DNA from: Ichthyophis bannanicus
Lineage: Eukaryota; Chordata; Amphibia; Gymnophiona; Ichthyophiidae
Length of the DNA: 64,000 nucleotides
Assembly: GCA_033557465.1 (NCBI GenBank)
Contig: JAWIIG010000039.1
Span: forward strand, 2,728,001 to 2,792,000
Direction of reading: 5' to 3'
Under the pieces are notes generated by a model, which did no database searches, was not told where the DNA came from, and saw only the letters and a program-made list of their open reading frames with translations. Position numbers and translations under genes: made by a program. This document shows, piece by piece, positions 42,107 through 51,652 of this stretch (positions are counted from its first letter, which is position 1; the number at the start of each line of letters is the position of its first letter).

Positions 42107-43020
42107 CTAGTTTAAAAGCTTCTCTATCTCTTTTTTAAAGGTTAATGCCAGCAGTCTGGTCCCATCCTGATTAAGGTGAAGCCCATCCCTTCGGAAGAGC
42201 CCCCCCTTTCCCCAGAATGTTCCCCAGTTCCTAACAAATCCAAAACCCTCATCCTTGCACCATTGTCTCATCCACGCATTGAGACTCCGGAGCTCTGCCT
42301 GTCTTTTGGGTCCTGCACGTGGAACAGGAAGCATTTCGGAGAACGCTATCCTGGAAGTTCTGGATTTCAACTTCCTACCTAAAAGCTTAAATTTAGCCTC
42401 CAGAACTTCCCTACCACATTTTCCTATGTCATTGGTACCAACATGTACCAAGACAGCAGACTCCCCCCCCAGCACTATCTATGATCCTATCTAGGCGGTG
42501 CGTGAGATCTGCTACCTTCGCACCAGGCAGGCATGTTACCAGGCGATCCTCACGTCCACCAGCCACCCAGCTATCTACATTCCTAATGATTGAATCACCA
42601 ACTATAACAGCTGTCCTGACCCTCCCCTCGTGGGGACATGGCCCTGGAGAAACGTCCTCGGTGCGAGAGGGTTTTACATCACCTGGAGGACAGGTCCTAG
42701 TTACAGGATCACTTCCTGCCACACCAGGGTGATGCTCTCCTGTCACGTGACCTCTCTCCTCCATGGCAACAGGGATGCTGCCAGACTGGAGGAGGGACTT
42801 CAGGACTATATCCCTGTAGGTCTCGTCCATGTACTTCTCTGTCTTTATGTCTTCCAGGTCTGCTACTCTAGCCTCTAGAGAACGGACTCATTCCCTGAGA
42901 GCAAAGAGCTCCCTGCACTTAGTGCATATGTAGGACCTCTCACCAACTGGGAGAAAATCATACATGTGACACTCAATGCAAAAGACTGGAGAACCCCCAT
43001 CTCGTTGCTGGACCTCTGTC
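42107..43020 (-). pseudogene. CR1-a ORF1 with zinc finger, coiled coil and esterase domain
   Basis: The N-terminal part near 43010-42890 has two CxxC pairs (CIECHMYDF, YICTKCREL). A short coiled coil LEARVADLED follows a TGA stop at about 42888. Then comes an SGNH/GDSL-type esterase: VIVGDSIIRNVD (nucleophile block), HVGTNDIGKCG (Asn block) and RRDGLHLNQDGTRLLA (Asp-His block). A frameshift near 42450 divides the esterase. Zinc-finger plus esterase ORF1 proteins are known in CR1 elements and are thought to aid membrane or RNA interactions. Confidence 0.8.
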
Positions 43021-43466
43021 TGCACCTTAGTTTAAAGCTTGTGCTTAGGTCTTTTAAATTCGGTATATAATAAGGATTGGTGTAGATGCTTATACTAATA
43101 AAAGTGTATCTAATACCCCTAATACACCCTGTGTACCTGAAGCTTAATTAATCTCAGGTCCTCTGTGTATGACTGATTTGGATTAAGAGCTGCACCTGAG
43201 AGCAGCCCCTTTCCTCTAAGATGTGCAAGTACCTATAAAACTACAATTACCCCAGGGGTGGGTGGGTGCTGGGGAGGGAGGGAGGGAGGGAGATAAGTCC
43301 TATTAAAGAGGGCAGTTACAAGGTACCCTGTCCTGAACCCTCAGCAGGGGGATGGGGGTACCACACAAAGCCCAGTTAGTTGAGAGAGGCAAGGTAAGTA
43401 CAGCTGAGAAGGCTGAACTAGCACACCACTAAGACAAACAATAAATAATTAAACAAACAAACAATT
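43021..43466 (-). promoter_or_regulatory. CR1-a 5' UTR
   Basis: About 445 bp upstream of CR1 ORF1 on the minus strand, ending at the right target duplication. It contains a pyrimidine-rich stretch on the minus strand (CTCCCTCCCTCCCTCC). No coding sequence is seen. A promoter is expected but no defined element is visible. Confidence 0.45.
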
Positions 43467-43479
43467 AGGGCCGTGCAAG

Positions 43480-44279
43480 AGGGCCCTATGGCACGGCCCT
43501 TAGGCTAAGGCGCTTAGTCTACCCTTTTGCACAGAAACAACGAAGAAATATGCAATGTCGAATCCGCATCTACACCTAAGTACAGCTGAGCTCCCCCAGG
43601 GTTGAGCTCGCGTACCTCACCCCATCTACAGATCTTCCACCGCAGCAAGTATACCCTCAACAATCTCTTGTTATCTGACTTTTACAACCTAAATCTTGAT
43701 CTTACTTTACCACTCTGCTTATACTGATAAGCTAGATCAGGTCTCATTGTTTACTGTCATATACTGTCCTGAATATACCATTTACTGTTGTCAATAGCTT
43801 TCCTACATTTTTGTTGTCAGCAGCATATCTTCTTATAATACTTATACCGTTAAACTAGATCAGGTTTCATTGTCAGCTGTTATACACTTTCCTGAATATA
43901 CTATTTACTGTTGTCAGTAGCTCCCCTACATTACTTTAATAATCCTGTCATAACGTATCTTCATTCTATACTGTTGTCAGTAACTATCATATATGTCATT
44001 TCTGTTGTCAGTAGCATCATTACTGTTGTCAGTAGCATCCCTACTCACTACTGTAGCCAGTAGCTATCACTAAATCTAATACTGTTGTCAGTAGCACTCA
44101 TTCAATTTTTAATATTGCTTCTAGCAGCTTTCCCTTAACCCTGCATAGCCTCATTTGTCAGCGACTTACTGCCTTCTCAAATTATCCAACCTTGTATATA
44201 ACTGCATAACTCTATTAACAGTAGCTCACATCAAATTCTCCTACAAACTACCAACATACACCATAATGATACAAACACC
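43480..44279 (+). promoter_or_regulatory. L2-b 5' leader with repeated ACTGTTGTCAGTAGC motif
   Basis: An 800-bp leader without a gene. The motif ACTGTTGTCAGTAGC recurs about eight times with small changes between about 43780 and 44100. A longer unit of about 130 bp (starting TAGATCAGGTCTCATTG at about 43731, and again at about 43855) is duplicated. The first 45 bp complete the stem-loop split by CR1-a. Confidence 0.6.
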
Positions 44280-45200
44280 ATGCTGCTAAAAGTTTCTTAC
44301 CTCTTCATATCTCTAACAATCCTAATCGACCTAACACTAAGTCTCAACAGTAAAAACCACATGACAATCCCTATAATCCATACATCCAATCGAAACAATC
44401 TCCATATTGGACACTATCACCCTCACAACCAATCAAAAATAAACCCCCCCAGACTCATTCAAATAAAACAGACTCTCTCACAACACACAGTCCACTCAAA
44501 CCCCCCTCAAAATGCAATGTCATTATCGTGCATCCTTATAAACGCACGATCTTTGAAAAATAAGCTCCCAATTATTAATGACTTGTTATCTGACTCAAAA
44601 CCTGATATTCTATGTATTACAGAGACATGGCTCTCTGATACTGATACAGTCCTTCTAAACCAACTTGACAACTTAAATTACGATATTACCCACACACATA
44701 GATCCAACAAAAAAGGTGGCGGTGTACTGGTTATGACAAAAATAAACCTAAAAGCCAAGAAAATTCTATCTAACACCTCCAATAACATTGACACTCTAAT
44801 AATAGAAATCGGACAGCTGAGAATCTGCTTAATATACAGACCTCCTAACCAAAACGCAGACAGTCTTCACTCACTAATTGAACTCCTTAATTCATCAACA
44901 GAACAAAACCCCCTAATTATCCTAGGAGATTTCAACCTCCCATCACTTGCAAATACTAATTCCAACCTTTTCCTGGAAACCATAACTGACTTAGACTTCC
45001 ACCAAATTATAAACATACCAACTCACACTAAAGGTGGTACACTTGACCTTGTCCTCCTTCCTCATTCACTATTTAAACTTTTCAACCCAGACCCCTTACA
45101 ATGTACTGAAATACCCTAGTCTGATCATCATCTAATTAAAATAAACTTCACTTACTACATTAACGGTGTCATAAAACACACAAGAAATGACCAAACTATA
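44280..45200 (+). pseudogene. L2-b copy 2 endonuclease ORF, one stop
   Basis: The ORF opens at 44280 with a hydrophobic leader (residues about 4-22, KVSYLFISLTILIDLTLSL). The APE-type EN follows: SCILINARSLKNK, PDILCITETWLSD (catalytic Glu), KKGGGVLVMTK, CLIYRPPNQN, LIILGDFNLPS (Asp/Asn) and TKGGTLDLVLLP. A TAG at 45117-45119 falls where relatives have Trp, just before the SDHHLIK block. Apart from this one stop the domain looks complete. Confidence 0.85.
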
Positions 45201-47130
45201 AAATTCAAGAAATTCATTGAAACTGAATTTCTAGACTCTACAATACCCCACCTTTCATCATCTCCAACAGATTTAGATGAAGCAGTCAAAAACTGGCATA
45301 CTACCATCAACAACGCAGCCACTATTAACCAAAATAATAAAAAGCCAACCAATACTAAAATCAAAATCACCCCATGGTTCAACAGCACTTTAAAACATAT
45401 GAAAAGAGATCTAAGAAAACTAGAAGCCAAATGGCGCAAAACCAAATCCACCATCCACAAAGAATTATATTATAACCACCTCACATTATACAAGGAAACC
45501 TTAGACAGCACAAAGAAAAACTACTATGCCAGCATCCTATCAAATTCTTATAATAGACCAAGAGAACTATTCTCCATTGTTAGTAACCTAACTAATAACT
45601 CACAAACTTCCAGCAAGGAAATCACTGACATCTCAGCACAAACATTAGCTAACTATTACCAAAACAAAACAAAACTACAATTCATGACTCCAGACTCTTT
45701 CCACAAACCTCATCACCTGATAGACGTATGGTCAGAATTTCACCCTATAGCCAAAACATCATTAAAAAATATCATACTCAACCTAAACACCACTACCTCT
45801 TACCTAGATCCTTGCCCAGTAATCTGGATAAAAAACACTCTCCCAATCCTTCTTTCATTCATACTCCCATTGTCAATCTCTCACTACTCCAAGGTTACCT
45901 CCCACCCACACTTAAACACGTACAAATAAGACCAATTCTCAAGAATAGCACCCTTGATAAAACCTCACCAAAATCATATAGACCCATCTCAAGTATACCA
46001 TTCTTAGCAAAAGTAATAGAAAAAACAGTACAAATACAGACGCAGGAGCACCTAGACTCATCTTACCCACTCGACGAACAGCAATATGGTTTTCGCCCAA
46101 AGCATGGCGTGGAAACTCTCCTCACAGTTCTAACAGATACTCTATTAAGAGGAATCGACAATCACAAACAAGTATTCATTCTATTATTTATTGATATTTC
46201 AGCTGCTTTTGATAGCGTCCACCATACCATAATGCTCAACAGCCTGAGTCAAATAGGAATAAATGCCACAGTTCATAAATGGTTCTCCTCTTATCTAGAT
46301 AATAGGACACAAAATGTACGAATAGGTAATCAAACCTCTGATTCATACAAACTGGAAACTGGTTTACCTCAAGGATCAGCGTTATCAGCACTTCTATTTA
46401 ACATATACATAAAACCTGTTTGCAATATCTTTAAAAAATGTGGTGTACTCTATCATCTATACGCAGATGATATCATGATGTACATTCCGTTCACGATTCC
46501 CAACTTACCGATGCAAACTCTGTCAGATTGCTTCAATGAAGTCACATCCTGGCTAAATACCCACAATCTCCAAATAAATCACTCCAAAACTGAAGTGCTA
46601 ATCGTCACCAAAAACCAATCCTATACTCCACCTACACACAACACTTCAAAACCAAGAAATTAAAATAAAAAATGAAGTAAGATATCTAGGTGTTATTCTA
46701 GATAAACACCTTACATTAGACACTCACATTAGAAACACCACAAAGAAAATCTATTTCAAACTCAAAATCCTTAAACAACTAAGACCCCTTGTATACATAC
46801 ATGATTTCATCAGCATAATTCAAGCCACCATAACACCCCACTTTGACTTCGCTAACCTAATTTTATTGGGTATAACAAAACAAAACATTAAAAGAATTCA
46901 ACTTGCACAGAATGCAGCAGCTCGGATAATAACGAAAGTACATGCACATCAACATATAACACCAATACTAGAATCCCTTCACTGGCTGCCTATACAAAGT
47001 AGGATAGTATACAAAACATTGATAACCACATTTAAAACTCTAAACGACATGGCCCCAGTCACCCTAAGTAACCTAATCAGCAAAGAGCACTCAAATTCTA
47101 CTCAAAGAAAAGGACAAACATAAACTAAAA
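45201..47130 (+). pseudogene. L2-b copy 2 reverse transcriptase (frameshifted)
   Basis: The linker at 45399-45860 (KRDLRKLEAKWRKTKS, NRPRELFSIVSNL, DPCPVIWIKN) is in one frame. A shift leads to the main RT frame to 46663: KSYRPISSIPFLAKVIEKT, QQYGFRPKHGVETLLT, LFIDISAAFDSVHHT (Asp), TGLPQGSALSALLFNIY and HLYADDIMMYI (DD). A second shift near 46640 gives VRYLGVILDKHLTLDTH, TPHFDFANLILLG and LESLHWLPIQSRI to 47123. All catalytic residues are present; two or three indels inactivate it. Confidence 0.85.
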
Positions 47131-47625
47131 ACTCCCAAAGACTTCATAAAAGCTAATAAACTCACAAACAATAGAGCTTTTTCTCATGCAGCTCCAACAA
47201 TCTGGAATTCCCTCCCAGATGATCTAAGAATGCTAACCGAGAACGAATTCCGCAAAAAAGTGAAAACCTATCTCTTTTCTAAACATTACAACAACTCAGA
47301 TCATCCCTCAATAGACTTAGATAATGGCTAACCAGTTTTTATCTAACAAATCCCAAATGACCTACACATACAATTCTTCATAGCTGATACTGTACTTTGA
47401 ATAACGCTTAAGTCCCACATAATGTGTATTTGTACATAATGTATATAGTTTACACTGTTCTATACTGTTCTGTACTAACACTGGTTGTTTATCTTATTGT
47501 TTTTGGTCACATGATGTTATATGTAAAACAAACTCCGATTTGTTAACTGTTGTTTATTGTGAACTGCAACTGAACTGTGGAAGATGCGGTATATAAATCA
47601 TTGTTAAATAAAATAAATAAATAAA
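47131..47625 (+). other. L2-b copy 2 RT end and 3' UTR
   Basis: Recognisable RT tail coding (FSHAAPTIWNSLPDDLR type) to about 47330. The 3' UTR ends in GGAAGATGCGGTATATAAATC, near-identical to the end at 28979. The tail is AAATAAAATAAATAAATA. Confidence 0.75.
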
Positions 47626-47705
47626 TATGGTTCTGAATTTGCTGTTGAACGAGTTTTTCGATTATTTTGGCCAATAGTTGGATGCTCGCAATTGGCCTGT
47701 ATGAG

Positions 47706-48430
47706 TCAACTTTTTGGTCGTCTAGTTTGCAGTTTTTTTAGGAGTGGTCTAATGGATGTTTGCTTCAGGCATTGTGGGAATGTTCCTGTAGCAAAGGATA
47801 GTTTGATGAGTTCGGCTAGGAATGGGCTAAATTCTTTGCACAGTGACTTTATCCAGAATGCCGGGCAGGGATCATTTGGTGCTGTAGTGGTGTTAATCGC
47901 GTTGATAGTGTCTTCAATGTACTTCGCCGTTGGTATTGAGAAGGTAGATAGTGGTGATGGGTGCGGTGGGCCTTTTGCAGGGTTAGTTGATGCTGTTTTG
48001 TCAGTCTTAATTATTTTTGACTCTAAGTAGTCCGCATATTCTTGTGGATCAAATAGGCTTCGTTGTGTAGGGGAAGGCTCCTTTGTCAGTGTCCTTACCA
48101 GGTTGAATAGATCCTTCGGTTTGTTTAGGGATCTCTGCAGTATCTCTGCATGGTACCGCCTCATTGCCTCAGCTACTTCCGCACGATGTTTTCTCAAGTG
48201 TGAGGTGTACTTGTCCAGATCATCAGTGGTACGTGAGCGGCACCATCTTCGTTCAAGTCTCCTTAGGTGTCGGAGGGACGTCCGTAGTTCGAGAGAGTAC
48301 CATGGAGAGGTATTTCTTTTTCTTGGCGTTACATCACTGTGTGGTTTGTTAACAATGGAGCTTAGACTGTTGTTCCAGGTGGAGAGCATTTCCTCGAGGT
48401 TGGTCTCTGATGTTGAACAGGGGTAAGATT
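47706..48430 (-). pseudogene. L2-a linker and RT fingers start
   Basis: A 227-codon frame (48389-47706) between EN and RT: SLELRTSLRHLRRLERRW, KPKDLFNLVRTLTKE, NDPCPAFWIKSLCKEFSP and TSIRPLLKKL. It continues the EN protein after an indel near 48420. The RT fingers block is cut by the L2-b insertion near 47626. Confidence 0.8.
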
Positions 48431-49440
48431 TTGTTGAGTATCTCTTCCTTGTTGAAGGGTCGGAATCTAGCTTTTGGGCAGTCGTCAGTGGGGGACTGAT
48501 GTCTTGCTTGTGTCTGCTGGTTGGGCAGCCGGAATTTTATTAGGCTGTGGTCAGACCATGGGACTGACATGAGGGAGATGTCAAGTGGGTGTTTCTGGTT
48601 TGTGGCTGACTGTGGGGCAAAAATCAAGTCTAGCTTGTTTCCTTTTGTGTGGGTAGGCTCATTGATTACTTGGACGTATCCCAACTGGCTGAATGCATTC
48701 AAGAGGGAGCTAGCATGTTCGTCTGGGAGGTTTAGGAGGTTAAAATCACCCATAAGCCAGTTTGGTGTATGTGGTCTCTTGGAGTTGCAGGCCAGGTCGA
48801 TTAATGTTGAGAGGTCGTCTACCCCAGATGGAGCTCTGTAGATTAAGTTGATAGAAATGTGCTTATTCTCCAGGGTGATGAAGTCAAGATGTGTAGAACT
48901 ATTGGCCTCTGTCTGTTGGAATTGTAGGTCAGTTCTCGTGAGGGCAAGAATTCCTCCCCCCCTGCGGCTGGTTCTGTGGCAGGTGTGGATAGAAACGTTT
49001 GGTGGGGTGAGTTGGTTCAGGATGACTGTGTCTGTGTCTGTGAGCCAGATCTCCATGATCAATAGAATGTCTAGCTTGTGGATAGATATTAGGTCGGAGA
49101 TGATTGGTTCTTTCTTCCGGACTGAGCAGGCGTTAATAAGGGCGCAGCTCAGGTAGTTAGGTTGTGGTAATTTTTCGAGCAAGGATTTCTTGGAATGCTG
49201 AAGTGATATGTAGAGTAGGTGTGAGCTGTGGTTGTGTTTGTGTTCTGACTCAAAGTGTCGAGATGTGTCTGCCCATCTTCTCCCGGGTCCCCTTAGTGTT
49301 GGTATTGGGTTTCCAGTGGCGGTGAGAGTGAGTGCAGTATGGAGAAGGCTGTAGAGGAGGTAAAAGCAGGCTGACGTAGGTAGGGAGGGTGCCATTCTGG
49401 GGGGCTTGTTTTTGCGGGGCCCTGTGGTCGAACTCAGCAA
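48420..49440 (-). pseudogene. L2-a endonuclease ORF
   Basis: A 363-codon frame starting near 49440. After a short basic start there is a hydrophobic segment (TSACFYLLYSLLHTALTLT). The APE-type EN follows: SCALINACSVRKKEPI, LDILLIMEIWLTD (Glu of the usual TETW block kept as MEIW), RRGGGILALTR, NLIYRAPSGVDD, NWLMGDFNLLNLP (Asp/Asn), and VPWSDHSLIKFRLP (Asp/His). The frame breaks just after EN near 48420. It is the best preserved EN of this family here. Confidence 0.85.
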
Positions 49441-49982
49441 GAGTTGTGTGATTGGGTGGGTGTCGATCTAGTGGATGTTTTGCTTAGGCTAGCTGACAGC
49501 TGATATATGACGCTTTGTGTGCAGGTATGTGGATGTTTGGTATATTGTAGATGGCTGCTTTGGGCTTGCGCTTGTGGCAGTTCTAGGAGCAGATCGGTGA
49601 TGACTTCAAGAGCAGTATGTGTAGTAGTTTCATGGCAATTCTATCTCAGGTTCAAGAGTAGTATGATTACATTAGCTTTATGCATTTCAATTGGCAAATC
49701 TATAACAATTCTATTGTAGCTAAGAGATAATATGAGTAGATGTAACTCTTATGCAAAATCGATTATAACACATTGGCTGACCGCTCTAGCGGTTAATCTA
49801 ACAGATTCGGCTAGTATATAGCTTAGTGCTCACACATTGTTGAGTTCCTGGGATGGGGGTGGATGTTCTTGTTGCTGTCCGGTAGTCAGCTTGCTTCAGG
49901 ATAGTGTGGATGGTGTGAAGGTGAGGGCCTTCGCCTAAGGGCCACGCCAAAGGGCCCTCTGGCGAGGCCCTCAGGCGTGGGC
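49441..49982 (-). promoter_or_regulatory. L2-a 5' leader with stem-loop
   Basis: A 540-bp leader without a gene. Positions 49933-49976 form a long hairpin on the minus strand: GCCTGAGGGCC-T-CGCCA pairs with TGGCG-T-GGCCCTTAGGC around GAGGGCCCTT. There is one T-T mismatch and one G-T pair. The same structure with different bases lies in the L2-b 5' UTR (38936-38950 joined to 43477-43505). Confidence 0.65.
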
Positions 49983-50300
49983 GCGCCCGATGGTGCTTCC
50001 TTTAAATGTGCTCCTTGCTCTGCCCCGATTGGTGCCCCGATAGATTTGCCGATTGGGCAGAGCACGTGGCTGGGGCTGGCGGCGGGCTCAGGCTGCTGCT
50101 CAATCCCTCCTGGGAGAGCTGAGCCGGGAGCTTGCTGGTGGTGGTCTGATGAGCGCCCGATGGCGCTTCCTTTAAATGTGCTCCTTGCTCTGCCCCGATT
50201 GGGCAGAGCACGTGGCTGGGGCTGGCGGCGGGCTCAGGCTGCTGCTCAATCCCTCCTGGGAGAGCTGAGCCGGGAGCTTGCTGGCTCTACTCTACTCTAC
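49983..50300 (-). promoter_or_regulatory. L2-a promoter monomers with CCAAT and TTTAAA
   Basis: Two tandem units begin (plus strand) at 49983 and 50153 with GCGCCCGATGG; the first carries an extra 24 bp with a second CCAAT. On the minus strand each unit has CCAAT (50198-50202; 50028-50032 and 50052-50056) upstream of TTTAAA (50171-50176; 50001-50006). The layout matches the L2-b monomers. The 5' end of the LINE is at about 50310. Confidence 0.6.
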
Positions 50301-50310
50301 TCATACTCTA

Positions 50311-50812
50311 GCAGCTGACTCAAAGCAGTCATAGGTTGCTCGTGAATTTGGAGCACTCTCTGACAGCCGAGGACAGGTTCTGGAGGGGTTCCTTGGAGAG
50401 GCCAGCTGAGCACCCAATGAGCTCCTTCTCAGGTCTCTCAGGTACATGTTCATGTACAGCTGGGTATGCCTAGATCCAGCCAATGAGCATCGAGCCCTTG
50501 GCATCCAAAGTGCAGACCTCCCTACCCAGGGGTACCGAGGAGTTTTCTGGCTCTTGAGCCTATGCATGGCAGACTTCACCACCATGGAATTCTGTGGCAG
50601 TTTTGCTTTCTGGAAGCCTGGGTCCTGATACATCAAGATCAGCCATCTGCTCACGATGGGCATCGATGTGGGTCTTTCCCACATGCAGAGAAGCAACCGT
50701 TCCAGGATCAGGGGAACAGACACTAAGTGCCACTTTCGGAGGGCCCTCATACTGCAAAATCTCTAGTTCCTCCGTGCAAGGGTCCTCCTCAGACTCTGTG
50801 GTGAATGCCAGT
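50311..50812 (-). pseudogene. DIRS-I copy C gag fragment
   Basis: Continues gag from 37010: CFESAARV near 50330, YMNMYLRDLRRSSLGAQ, then PGFQKAKLPQNSMVVKSAMHRLKS upstream on the minus strand, and the acidic TEELEILQYEGPPK block near 50760. Similar blocks occur in copies A and B. It is cut at 50813 by a CR1-a 3' end. Confidence 0.75.
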
Positions 50813-50813
50813 A

Positions 50814-50968
50814 AGAACATAAGAACATAAGATATGCCATACTGGGTCAGACCAAGGTCCATCAAGCCCAGTATCCTGTTTCCAACAGTGGTCAATCTAG
50901 GTCATACGTACCTAGCAGTTTCCCCAAAAGACACAGGTTCCACAATGTTTGCATTGGGTCAAGCATTG
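50814..50968 (-). mobile_element. CR1-a 3' end fragment
   Basis: AAGAACATAAGAACATAAG followed by about 135 bp of the CR1-a 3' UTR in antisense. It is strongly 5'-truncated. Confidence 0.85.
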
Positions 50969-51290
50969 TTCCTCACCGTCTCTCTGGGCCAGTCCAGGAA
51001 ACTGTAGGGTTGTCAACCTTCTCCAGCAGCCGAGGACTGAATGATCAAAGTCTTGCTGACAAGCTACCCAGCCCTCCCTGGTGTCAGAGGCTCAGTCTTT
51101 CAGTCCTCAGCAGCTGGATAGGACCTGAGACAAGGAGGAAAGTTTAGATAGTGTTAAGCGGATAAAAGTAAATACTTTCTTTTTGTTGCTGAAGGGCTCT
51201 GGCAGGGTCCGATTGCCATAAAAACGGCAACTGACAGCATTTGAAAGAAAAAAAAAAAGAGGAACTGAGCCTGGCGGCTGCATAGCAAAG
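50969..51290 (+). other. Probable 5' end of DIRS-II copy D, weakly defined
   Basis: No gene is seen. 51000-51120 contains a partial inverted repeat (CCAGCAGCCGAGGACTGAA and TTTCAGTCCTCAGCAGCTGG) that resembles the CAGCAGCTTGG part of the DIRS-II terminal repeat at 57570. The assignment is inference. Confidence 0.4.
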
Positions 51291-51652
51291 TTGAAAGGCA
51301 GCAGAGGCAGAGTCAGCCTCGGAGTGCGGCTTTCTTCCAGGATATCAGAAGGGGGGGGGGGAACTGGGAGCTCCAGATTCCAGCCCCCTTCTGTCTATGG
51401 GACCCGATCTCACTCTACTGCTGGCAGCGCGAAGAGTAGTTCACGACATGACATTCCGAATGGGCAGGTATTGGGCGCGCGATTGTGCAGGCCTTTGCAG
51501 GGGACTGCTTCCATCAGAGAGTGTACAGGCGGTAGTAGCAGAAGCGCATGCTGCAGGGGCAGGCAGCATGCGCGCAGTGTGGAAGCCATCAGGGGGCTAT
51601 CTGATTCGGGACTGTGCCGTTTTTGTTTTAGAAGAGGAAGTAGTGTTGCCTG

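Larger units (their letters stand above)
38951..43466 (-). mobile_element. Full-length CR1-a LINE
   Basis: About 4.5 kb with a target duplication AGGGCCGTGCA (plus AGA shared with the tail) at 38941-38954 and 43467-43480. It has the 3' tail AAGAACATAAGAACATAAG, RT, EN, an esterase-type ORF1 and a 5' UTR. It is the only complete CR1 here and splits the stem-loop in the L2-b 5' UTR. A few indels and stops disrupt the ORFs. Confidence 0.9.
38571..47625 (+). mobile_element. L2-b LINE copy 2, full length, interrupted by CR1-a
   Basis: A full-length L2-b on the plus strand: promoter monomers (38576-38830), 5' UTR stem-loop (split by CR1-a), leader with repeated motifs (43480-44279), EN (44280-45200), RT (45399-47130) and 3' UTR ending AGATGCGGTATATAAATC with an AAATA tail at 47625. 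Without the CR1 it is about 4.5 kb. It interrupts the L2-a RT. Confidence 0.85.
37011..50310 (-). mobile_element. L2-a LINE, full length, interrupted by L2-b
   Basis: A full-length L2-type LINE on the minus strand in two pieces: 3' tail and RT (37011-38570), and linker, EN and 5' UTR with promoter monomers (47626-50310). The 9-kb gap is the L2-b insertion. Together they make about 4.2 kb. The 3' tail is TAATAATAA-type. It is inserted in DIRS-I gag; CTCTA at both borders may be the target duplication. Confidence 0.85.
31016..50812 (-). mobile_element. DIRS-I retrotransposon copy C, split into five pieces
   Basis: Pieces on the minus strand are collinear with copy B: recombinase/RNase H (31018-32226), RNase H/RT (33127-33390), RT and gag end (34681-35490), gag (36841-37010) and gag (50311-50812). 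Insertions between them are a LINE 3' part, CR1-a, an unidentified 1.35-kb element and the L2-a/L2-b/CR1-a nest. The sequence is diverged from copies A and B. The recombinase C-terminus and 5' end are missing. Confidence 0.8.

Noticed and set aside
50969..51130. Continuation of DIRS-I copy C gag
   Set aside because: It does not align with gag of copies A or B after the CR1-a fragment; its partial inverted repeat fits DIRS-II better.
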